64,000 nt of DNA, from the NCBI RefSeq assembly GCF_050320395.1, contig NZ_CP144459.1, forward strand, positions 1,674,001 through 1,738,000, written 5' to 3'. Of this stretch, positions 9,570 through 15,335 are shown one piece after another. The position numbers and the translations under genes were made by a program. Source of the stretch: Treponema_C sp050320395 (GTDB lineage Bacteria > Spirochaetota > Spirochaetia > Treponematales > Treponemataceae). Positions within the stretch are counted from its first letter, which is position 1; each line of letters opens with the position of its first letter. Below the pieces are notes generated by a model. The model searched no databases and was not told where the DNA came from. It was given only the letters and a program-made list of their open reading frames with translations.

Positions 9570-10240
9570 AAAAAATGATAGTGTCTTTTTTATGTATTAT
9601 AGGCTGTGCGGTACATAGTTTTGCTGCAGAAATAGTTTTTTCTCCGGGTATCGGATTTTCAGCGTATACCGTTCGGAGTCATGAACTTATTATCACCGGA
9701 GAAAAACTTGAGCTTTCAGATAAAGCTGTAACATATACCATTTCCGCTCCTTCGATGGGGCTTGATATGCATTTTATTCATGAAAAAAACGGTTTTACAT
9801 TCAGTCTCATTAATAACGCAGCGTTTCCTATTACCATGTATAAAAAAGGCGGATTCGGTAATGAAACAATCAAAACAAAAGGGTTTATATGGGACGGTCA
9901 AATGCTGTTCGGTTATACGTATGGAATTCAACAGCCTTTCAGTATTCATGCCGGTATCGGTCCCGGTTTTGCATTAGGTAGGTTTTGGACACACCTAAAT
10001 AAACAGCGGCTTGAGAATTTTTATCATGCATGGACACCGGTTGCTTTGCATCTCGGCTTTCAATATATTTTTACAAAGCATTTCGGCATTACTGTAGGCT
10101 TGCATGATATGATAAGCTTTTCAGGGCTTTTACTTAGCAAGGAAAAACCGAATATTGCAGATGATAATAATAAAGTCGGCGGGACAGTCGGCTTCGGTAA
10201 TGTTTTTACCTTAAGGGTAGCCGCAACTTTTAGACTTTAA
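9566..10240 (+). CDS. Outer-membrane beta-barrel protein, possibly DUF2715-like
   Basis: This 224-residue protein has a signal peptide (MKKMIVSFLCIIGCAVHSFA followed by AE) and amphipathic strands with aromatic girdles (GIGFSAYTVR, HAGIGPGFALGRFW, HLGFQYIFTKHFGITVGLHD). It ends in a strand with a final aromatic-X-Leu (AATFRL), typical of small 8-10 strand barrels. Treponemes have many such proteins (DUF2715-like); this assignment is by impression. It overlaps the upstream lipoprotein gene by 4 bp. The first attC site begins 80 bp after its stop, so this pair may be the first cassette or the backbone flank. Confidence 0.65.
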   Translation: MKKMIVSFLCIIGCAVHSFAAEIVFSPGIGFSAYTVRSHELIITGEKLELSDKAVTYTISAPSMGLDMHFIHEKNGFTFSLINNAAFPITMYKKGGFGNETIKTKGFIWDGQMLFGYTYGIQQPFSIHAGIGPGFALGRFWTHLNKQRLENFYHAWTPVALHLGFQYIFTKHFGITVGLHDMISFSGLLLSKEKPNIADDNNKVGGTVGFGNVFTLRVAATFRL

Positions 10241-10320
10241 CTTTGGTGCTTTTTTTAAATACCGCTGAAAGTACAATCATTTATAGTGCAACTTTGTAAT
10301 AAGAATATTGAAAAAAAATT

Positions 10321-10387
10321 ACCTAACACCCGCTTCAAAGCCGACATTGCGGAGGAGCCGCAAATGCAGGTTAAGCGGAAGTTAGGT
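10321..10387 (+). repeat. attC: attC site 1 (integron recombination site)
   Basis: The 67-bp site begins with R'' ACCTAAC (10321-10327) and ends with R' GTTAGGT (10381-10387), which fits GTTRRRY. Internal segments CCCGCTT and AAGCGG pair, and the centre TTGCGG-AGGAG-CCGCAA forms the terminal hairpin. Near-identical copies occur at 12191 and 13477. Confidence 0.9.
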
Positions 10388-10743
10388 TGATGCCGCTCTG
10401 CGGCACTAGTTACTGAATAAGAAAATAATCCGATACATATTTATATATATATTAATTTATCGAATGATTAAAATAAAATCGTAAGAATATTTTCTTGTGA
10501 TATTAGTTTTACCAGTTTCATTGATATTTTTAGTAGTATGTATCATACTTATTTTCGCAAGAAAAAAGTTCTGCATAAATTGAAAAGACCCAAAAAAATC
10601 ATGAAAATTTCTTAAATAATATAAAAATAACATTGATTGATACTAATTTGTAGATGAAAAATCTAAATAAGTCAAACGTGTATGTATTTTTATTTATTGA
10701 CATTTGTTGTATATACAAAATATAATACATACAGGAAGCATAA
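10388..10743. other. AT-rich cassette leader without a gene
   Basis: About 300 bp separate attC 1 from the brn promoter. Just after the site, 10391-10405 is a small hairpin (TGCCGC-TCT-GCGGCA). The remainder is very AT-rich, with a run of alternating TA near 10440-10455. I see no open frame of substance and no RNA gene; the brnTA promoter occupies the end. Confidence 0.5.
10697..10726 (+). promoter_or_regulatory. brnTA promoter with palindromic operator
   Basis: TTGACA (10697-10702), an 18-nt spacer and TATAAT (10721-10726) match the consensus exactly. The spacer contains the perfect palindrome TTGTATATACAA (10707-10718), a likely operator for the ribbon-helix-helix antitoxin BrnA. An almost identical copy lies within brnT near 10927-10943. 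Confidence 0.75.
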
Positions 10744-11031
10744 ATGACATTTGAATGGGATGAAAATAAAAATACCAAGAACAAAAGAATTCATGACGGA
10801 ATTTCTTTTGAATATGCAGCAAGAGTTTTTCTTGATGCAAAACGAATTGAAACTTTGGATACAAAACATTCGAATGAATCAGAAGAAAGATATAATGTAA
10901 TTGGATGTGTAGAAAGAGTTCTTTTTGTTGTATATACAGAACGAGGTGAAAGAAATATAAGAATAATTTCTGCACGAAGAGCAACGCCCAAAGAGGAGGC
11001 TGAATATTATGAAAACTATGACATTAGATGA
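10744..11031 (+). CDS. brnT: BrnT-family ribonuclease toxin
   Basis: A 95-residue protein that matches the BrnT toxin pattern: N-terminal FEWDENKN, the HDGISFEYAARVF block, EERYNVIG, LFVVYTERGERNIRIISARR and a C-terminal acidic Tyr-rich tail. BrnT folds like RelE and cleaves RNA; it is neutralised by BrnA. The start ATG 10744 follows AGGAAG. brnA begins 23 nt before its stop. Gene order is toxin first, as is usual for brnTA. It is the first gene of the cassette between attC 1 and attC 2. Confidence 0.9.
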   Translation: MTFEWDENKNTKNKRIHDGISFEYAARVFLDAKRIETLDTKHSNESEERYNVIGCVERVLFVVYTERGERNIRIISARRATPKEEAEYYENYDIR

Positions 11032-11311
11032 TTTAGTAAAAAGTCCACTTACAGAAGAAGATAAAAAAATTATTAATTCAGCAAAACCTGTAATTACAGA
11101 AGATTGTCCGGAAATGACAGACTTGCAATTAAAGAATTTCAAACCATGGTATGAAGTTCATCCAAATGGAAATGATATTTATAAAGTTTCTGTAAAAAAG
11201 ACCGCAATAAATTTAAGAATAGACAACGATGTTCTTGCGGCTCTAAAAGCGACCGGAAAAGGTTATCAGACAAGAATTAATAATATTCTAAGAAAAGCCG
11301 TTTTAGGCTAA
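11009..11311 (+). CDS. brnA: BrnA-family antitoxin
   Basis: A 100-residue partner of BrnT. The C-terminal half carries the ribbon-helix-helix-like DNA-binding segment (AINLRIDNDVLAALKATGKG followed by YQTRINNILRKA), typical of BrnA antitoxins that also repress the operon. The N-terminal half is acidic (TLDDLVKSPLTEEDKKI) and would wrap the toxin. A GGAGG box within brnT lies 9 nt before ATG 11009, supporting this start over the inner ATG. attC 2 starts 5 bp after the stop. Confidence 0.9.
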   Translation: MKTMTLDDLVKSPLTEEDKKIINSAKPVITEDCPEMTDLQLKNFKPWYEVHPNGNDIYKVSVKKTAINLRIDNDVLAALKATGKGYQTRINNILRKAVLG

Positions 11312-11315
11312 ATAA

Positions 11316-11383
11316 ACCTGACACCCGCTTCAACGCTGACAAACGGGACTGAGCCCGTTTGCAGGTTAAGCGAGAAGTTATAC
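11316..11383 (+). repeat. attC: attC site 2 (diverged)
   Basis: ACCTGAC (11316-11322) and GTTATAC (11377-11383) are one-mismatch versions of R'' and R'. The arms CACCCGCTT and TTAAGCG are conserved, but the central hairpin has a different sequence (AAACGGG...CCCGTTT), as expected for variable terminal structures of attC sites. Confidence 0.75.
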
Positions 11384-11408
11384 GGACGGCCGACGGAGCG
11401 ACCGCAAA

Positions 11409-12196
11409 ATGGAAAATATAAAAGAAATAAATGTTAATTATAATTTTACAACCGATACACCTGGTTTTTGGGATGATATTGGTTAAGCAGAAAAGGGCTT
11501 GGAATGTTTAATAATGGTTGTGATCCTGATTCAAAAAGTAAAACATTACAAAACTATAATAAAATACTTTATAGCAGAGAGCTACCAAACAAAGAAATCA
11601 TGAAACTCGATATTGGTAAATCTTCATATTACTACTTAACATGGAAAAACTTTAGATTTGGAAGTGATATAATTTTTAATAATTTTTGTTATGAGCAATA
11701 TCCTGTTATCTGGGAAATAAAGAAACATAATTCAAAATATAAACAAACAAATGAAGAATTTATAAATAAAACATATACAATTGGTGGAAGTATTATTTTT
11801 CCCAAAAGAATTAATAGTATAAATGTTCAGCGTGGAAGGAATCGACTAATAAGAGATAGATTTGATTTAACCCTTGAATGTATAAGGAGATTTTATAAGT
11901 CAAAAGAAAACCCATTGCAAGCACAAGATAGTCCTTTATCAAAAACGCTTGAAGAAGATGAAGCTTTTTTTGATTTATTTGTGGATTTTGAGGGTTATGT
12001 AAATTTCTTTTTTCTGCAAGATTTTGTTTCAGCTAATTATAGTGAGGTTGACTTTTGGTGTAATGAAAAAGAGATATTTAATGGTGATCCATTGCCAAAT
12101 AATATAGAACAATATTATTATATGGTAAAAGTTGAATTAGAGAAACTTTCAAAGCGGAATGAAAGAATTTCTACATTTATAAGAAATAACGCCTAA
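11409..12196 (+). pseudogene. DUF6994-like gene, frameshifted
   Basis: The start (ATG 11409) encodes MENIKEINVNYNFTTDTPGF then WDD before a stop at 11484. The next frame continues from about 11477 with YWLSRKGLGMFNNGCDPD and runs to 12196 (LTWKNFRFGSD, then a long body). Joined, the two parts read as one protein of about 260 residues whose opening (NFTTDTPG ... DPDSKSKTL) resembles DUF6994 proteins of unknown function. A one-base indel around 11475-11483 explains the break. An intact shorter protein from ATG 11504 (230 residues) is possible but would lack the conserved N-terminus. The TAA stop lies inside R'' of attC 3, showing how tightly the cassette is packed. Confidence 0.65.
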
Positions 12197-12257
12197 CACC
12201 CGCTTCAAAGCCGACATTGCGGAGGAGCCGCAAATGCAGGTTAAGCGGAAATTAGGT
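12191..12257 (+). repeat. attC: attC site 3
   Basis: GCCTAAC (12191-12197) opens the site and ATTAGGT (12251-12257) closes it. The internal sequence is identical to attC 1. The first base of R' is A instead of G, which would weaken or abolish the normal GTT cleavage triplet. Confidence 0.85.
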
Positions 12258-12340
12258 TGACAAGCTAACCGCTAATATTATTAAGTGGAATGCAGAAAAT
12301 GATATTTGAGAAGCTTTGACCAAGATACGAAGATGTTAAA

Positions 12341-12556
12341 ATGAGAAAAGATGTAGATTCATTGGAAAAAATAAGAGAAAATGAAACAAATAATACACGG
12401 AAAGCTGTATATCTTGACATTGGAAGCAAAAATCCTTTTAGCGCAAAACAATTTTACAAAAATAGCCGAGCCTCATATAATACCGCTTTTAATAATTTGA
12501 GAAGTTATCAAAAATTTTCTCAAGTTATTGATAGATTTATGCGTGCATGCACATAA
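12341..12556 (+). CDS. Unknown small cassette ORF
   Basis: A 71-codon frame (MRKDVDSLEKIRENETNNTR to MRACT). It is Lys/Asn/Arg-rich like its AT-rich surroundings and has no recognisable domain. No good Shine-Dalgarno sequence precedes the ATG. It lies 84 bp after attC 3 and well before the vapB promoter, with no attC between them. It may be a relic or the first gene of a composite cassette. The 270 bp after it (12557-12826) hold no other gene apart from the promoter. Confidence 0.3.
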   Translation: MRKDVDSLEKIRENETNNTRKAVYLDIGSKNPFSAKQFYKNSRASYNTAFNNLRSYQKFSQVIDRFMRACT

Positions 12557-12768
12557 TTTAGCAGATATGAATATTGACTTTTGTATATTGTTAGTAACTA
12601 ATACATAAAAATAACATAACATATGCAAAAGTCTTTACGATTAATATAAATAATATAAAGCAACAAAATATGCAATGTTACGAAAAATTATAGAGATAAC
12701 AGATGTAAACTTAAATAGGACTTATGTTTTTCCAATTAAAAAATATAGAAAATATTTAATAAAACTTA

Positions 12769-12803
12769 TTGACAGCAAGTACCTAATTGCGGCATAGTAT
12801 AAG
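12769..12803 (+). promoter_or_regulatory. Putative promoter of the VapBC-type operon
   Basis: TTGACA at 12769-12774 is followed by CATAGT/TATAAG-type -10 candidates at 12793-12803 (CATAGT would give an 18-nt spacer). The vapB-like ATG lies 24 nt further on with a strong AAGGAGG box. Confidence 0.5.
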
Positions 12804-12826
12804 TAAGGAAAGTAAGGAGGTGTTTT

Positions 12827-13075
12827 ATGGAACTTGCAAAAGTAACTTCAAAAGGTCAGATTACAATTCCGCTTACGATAAGAAATCTGCTTGGATTAAA
12901 AACCGGCGATAAAGTTTTTTTTGAAGAAAGTAGAGGAAAAATTTATATTACAAACGCTTCTCAAATAACTTTATCAAATATTCAAGCTCAAATGCAAGGA
13001 GAAGCAAAAAAAGCAGACTTTCAAACAGAAGATGATGTTATTAATTATATCAAGGAATTACGGAAAGCACGTTGA
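12827..13075 (+). CDS. vapB: AbrB/MazE-fold antitoxin (VapB-like)
   Basis: An 82-residue swapped-hairpin AbrB-type protein: the signature AKVTSKGQITIPLTIRNLLG then LKTGDKV near the N-terminus is diagnostic of the SpoVT/AbrB fold that binds DNA as a dimer. The C-terminal tail (AKKADFQTEDDVINYIKELR) would bind and inhibit the PIN toxin encoded next. AAGGAGG precedes the ATG by 7 nt. The stop codon overlaps the TTG start of the toxin gene by 4 bp (TTGA). Confidence 0.88.
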   Translation: MELAKVTSKGQITIPLTIRNLLGLKTGDKVFFEESRGKIYITNASQITLSNIQAQMQGEAKKADFQTEDDVINYIKELRKAR

Positions 13076-13482
13076 GAGTTTTTGTAGATACAAATATCGT
13101 TATTTCTGCAATACTTTTTCCTAATGGTAAAACGGCTAGAGTTTTTTCCCATTTGCTTGCAAAGCATACGGTGATAATTTCTTCATACACAAGGGAAGAA
13201 TGCGAAGAGGTTTTTGAAAAGAAATTTCCGTTGAAAAAAGAACTGTTGAGTGTTTTTTTTGATGGAATTAGTTTTGAAGAATTTAAAAGTCCGCAGGAAA
13301 TTGATGAAAATCAATATCCAAAAATTCGGGACACAAAAGATTTACCTGTTCTTGCATCTGCAATTTTATCTGATTCCGATATTTTGATTACCGGAGACAA
13401 AGATTTTGAAGATATAAAAATTGATAAACCATTAATTTTTACGCCGACAAAATATTTTGACTTGATTGAAGAAACAACCTAA
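13072..13482 (+). CDS. vapC: PIN-domain toxin (putative VapC-like RNase)
   Basis: A 136-residue PIN domain of the COG1569 type. MRVFVDTNIVISAIL gives the first catalytic Asp, EECEEVFE a conserved Glu, and DTKDLPVLASA plus ITGDKDFED the remaining acidic residues that bind metal in RNA-cleaving PIN enzymes. All expected acidic positions are present, so it looks active. It starts at TTG 13072, overlapping the antitoxin stop. Its TAA stop lies within R'' of attC 4. Confidence 0.85.
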   Translation: MRVFVDTNIVISAILFPNGKTARVFSHLLAKHTVIISSYTREECEEVFEKKFPLKKELLSVFFDGISFEEFKSPQEIDENQYPKIRDTKDLPVLASAILSDSDILITGDKDFEDIKIDKPLIFTPTKYFDLIEETT

Positions 13483-13543
13483 CACCCGCTTCAAAGCCGA
13501 CATTGCGGAGGAGCCGCAAATGCAGGTTAAGCGAGTGTTGGAC
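13477..13543 (+). repeat. attC: attC site 4
   Basis: ACCTAAC (13477-13483) and GTTGGAC (13537-13543) fit R'' and R' consensus. The inner 46 bp are the same as in attC 1. Shortly downstream is a small hairpin TGCC-TTAC-GGCA followed by CAATTAACTG, comparable to the hairpin after attC 1. Confidence 0.9.
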
Positions 13544-13669
13544 AAATGCCTTACGGCACAATTAACTGCAATTTTGAAAAAATGGTGCATGTTTTTTGTA
13601 AATTAAAGTGTAAAACCCAAATTAATGGCTTATTTTGCTAAAAACGCTGTATTTTACTATAATAACTAT

Positions 13670-13698
13670 TTGACAATTATGCGCATAATGCGTATAAT
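13670..13698 (+). promoter_or_regulatory. hicAB promoter with perfect palindrome in the spacer
   Basis: TTGACA (13670-13675), a 17-nt spacer and TATAAT (13693-13698) are a perfect consensus promoter. The spacer holds the perfect 14-bp palindrome ATTATGCGCATAAT (13676-13689), a likely operator for HicB. Confidence 0.8.
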
Positions 13699-13713
13699 AT
13701 AATTAGACGTAAA

Positions 13714-13898
13714 ATGACGGTAAAAGAGATAGAAAAAAAATACCAAAGGCTGATGGTTGGTATTTTGCGGCATCAAAAGGTTCTCATAATCAATATAAAC
13801 ATGCTGTAAAATCGGGAAAAGTTACGGTACCGAATCATAGGGGAGATATACCGATAGGAACAGTGAAAGCAATTTTAAAGCAGGCTGATCTGAAATAA
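13714..13898 (+). pseudogene. hicA: HicA-type mRNA interferase, frameshifted in a poly-A tract
   Basis: ATG 13714 encodes MTVKEIEKK and then runs through an eight-A tract (13733-13740) into a wrong frame. From there the frame shifted by one base encodes the rest of a classic HicA: KADGWYFAASKGSHNQYKHA then VKSGKVTVPNHRGDIPIGTV and KAILKQADL, with the catalytic His in GSHNQYKH. Adding one A to the tract restores a 61-residue HicA. Either the toxin is inactivated, the sequence has a homopolymer error, or slippage on the A tract makes a small amount of toxin. hicB follows intact. Confidence 0.8.
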
Positions 13899-13918
13899 GG
13901 ATAATGGAGGAATATAAA

Positions 13919-14323
13919 ATGAAATTAGCATATCCGGCAATAATAACATATTGTGAAGAAGATAATAGTTATAGCGTAGAATTTCCCGACTTGAAAGGCT
14001 GTGTTTCCGGAGGTTTTTCTCTTATAGAAGCGATAGAAATGGGAATAGATGCGGCATCAGGTTGGATATTAACGGAAATCGAGGAAGGGAATGCTGTGCC
14101 TAAAGCAAGTGAGCCTACAAAAATAAAATTGCCTGATAATAAAAGTTTTATAAATATGCTTATTATAGATATGGATTCGTATAGTGAAAAATATTCAAGT
14201 AAATGCGTAAGAAAAAATATAACGCTTCCGAAATGGGTAAATACGCTTGCAGAAAAAAATAATGTAAATTTTTCACAATTATTACAGAATACGATAGTAG
14301 AAAAATATGCAGGAGCGATGTAA
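13919..14323 (+). CDS. hicB: HicB-family antitoxin
   Basis: A 134-residue HicB: the N-terminal partial RNase H-like fold (YPAIITYCEEDNSYSVEFPD, then LKGCVSGG) binds HicA, and the C-terminus (CVRKNITLPKWVNTLAEKNN followed by VNFSQLLQNTIV) is a ribbon-helix-helix DNA-binding part that would repress the operon. ATG 13919 is preferred over ATG 13904, because GGAGG at 13906-13910 is correctly spaced for the former. It begins 20 nt after the hicA stop. The antitoxin has stayed intact while the toxin frame is broken. Confidence 0.9.
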   Translation: MKLAYPAIITYCEEDNSYSVEFPDLKGCVSGGFSLIEAIEMGIDAASGWILTEIEEGNAVPKASEPTKIKLPDNKSFINMLIIDMDSYSEKYSSKCVRKNITLPKWVNTLAEKNNVNFSQLLQNTIVEKYAGAM

Positions 14324-14327
14324 AATC

Positions 14328-14386
14328 TTCTAATACCCGCTTTAATGCTGATATTACAGGCAAGCCGCCGGCCGGCTTTGTAAGGA
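14328..14386 (+). repeat. Degenerate attC-like site 5
   Basis: The left half (TTCTAAT-ACCCGCTTTAATG) aligns with the start of the other attC sites. The centre is a hairpin AAGCCG-CCGGC-CGGCTT (14362-14378), and the right half lacks a proper GTTRRRY (GTAAGGA at 14380-14386). It is probably an inactive or recombined attC. Confidence 0.5.
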
Positions 14387-14393
14387 GTGAAAA

Positions 14394-14492
14394 ATGAAAA
14401 GAAGAACAGTTTTATATGTTTTATTAATTTCCGTATTACCGATCTTCTTGTTTGCGCAGGAAAAACTTGCCGGCGGAATTTTATACGGATAA
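14394..14492 (+). CDS. Truncated exported protein (signal peptide remnant)
   Basis: Thirty-two codons encode a textbook signal peptide (MKRRTVLYVLLISVLPIFLF then AQEKLAGG) and stop after YG. AAGGAG at 14382-14387 is well placed. It is either the 5' stump of a longer secreted-protein gene cut by recombination at the degenerate attC, or a very small exported peptide. No homologous continuation is seen downstream. Confidence 0.4.
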   Translation: MKRRTVLYVLLISVLPIFLFAQEKLAGGILYG

Positions 14493-14501
14493 AATAATTC
14501 T

Positions 14502-15056
14502 ATGATTTTAAAGAATTTAATAATTCCGCTTACATTAGCAAATAAAAGAAAACAAAATTCATTAAAAATATCTGATTATCCGGTGTTTTATTATAAAAAT
14601 AAGAATGCACAGCAAGAAAATATAAAATTTGGCGTACGAATTCTCTTTTGGACCGGAATGGTTGGACACGGTAAAAATTTCAAAGAAGCATTTGTAAAGC
14701 TTTGTGAAAATTTCGATTTATACAAAAAAAATAATGAATATGTACCAAAACCATGGGAAAAAAAAGAATTAGAATTTGCATCAGCTAAAAAAATTTTGGA
14801 AAATGAGAATTTTGCAGTAGAATTTTTTGATAAAATTCTTGGTACGGATTTTTACAAAGGATTTTATTCTGATGAAACATATCTGGAGCACTTTTATTGT
14901 GATGTTGATGCTGACAAGAAAAAAAGAATAAAAAAAGGAATCATAGATAAGGTAAAATCATATTATAATATTGATATAAGCGATGTCTATGATTTTGCTT
15001 TGCCGGATGTATTTCAATTTATAATAGATAAAAAACCGCCTAACATAAGTTCATAG
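14502..15056 (+). CDS. Unknown cassette protein
   Basis: A 184-residue protein rich in Lys, Asn and aromatic residues (FGVRILFWTGMVGHGKNFKE, YCDVDADKKKRIKKGI). It has no signal peptide or membrane segment and matches no family I recognise. The start is uncertain because there is no clear ribosome-binding site before ATG 14502. It ends at TAG 15054-15056, 12 bp past an R''-like GCCTAAC (15038-15044). The AT-rich composition matches the other cassettes. Confidence 0.5.
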   Translation: MILKNLIIPLTLANKRKQNSLKISDYPVFYYKNKNAQQENIKFGVRILFWTGMVGHGKNFKEAFVKLCENFDLYKKNNEYVPKPWEKKELEFASAKKILENENFAVEFFDKILGTDFYKGFYSDETYLEHFYCDVDADKKKRIKKGIIDKVKSYYNIDISDVYDFALPDVFQFIIDKKPPNISS

Positions 15057-15086
15057 CCCATATCCTGTCAAGCCGCTCTGCGGTTT
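15038..15086 (+). repeat. Truncated attC-like site 6
   Basis: GCCTAAC at 15038-15044 fits R''. Downstream is AAGCCGC-TCT-GCGGTTT (15070-15086), whose core GCCGCTCTGCGG is identical to the hairpin after attC 1. No convincing R' is visible. This marks the right end of the array. Confidence 0.35.
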
Positions 15087-15335
15087 AAAACAATATTATG
15101 AGAACGGTGCAGGAAACCTCTAAATCGGAGAAAAGGTGAAAATACAGAGAACTTTAAAACAGACTATTTTTTTTGGAATTGTTCTCGGTTTTATAAGAAG
15201 TTTATTATTTATTTTAATTATAAAATAAAATTACATAACAAAGGGTATTTAAATGAAGTTGCATATATGATGCCTGACGGCACAATTGTTATCAGTGATA
15301 AAGACTATCAGTGCTTTATCCGAGCCTCATACGGT
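15087..15335. other. Decayed sequence at the right edge of the array
   Basis: This gap holds no complete gene. A plus-strand open stretch encodes a tail-like sequence (YLNEVAYMMPDGTIVISDKD, then YQCFIRAS) ending at TAA 15345-15347. It may be the 3' end of a lost gene, or chance. The perfect palindrome TTAAGGCCTTAA (15336-15347) gives both this stretch and glgA the same C-terminal Leu-Arg-Pro-stop. Confidence 0.4.

Noticed and set aside
10321..13543. Near-identical 67-bp repeats as a CRISPR array
   Set aside because: They are about 1 kb apart with genes between them and carry R''/R' and paired arms of attC sites; no spacers of constant length exist.
10241..15335. Integron integrase gene
   Set aside because: I looked on both strands for a tyrosine recombinase with R-H-R-Y residues; none of the open frames here fits.
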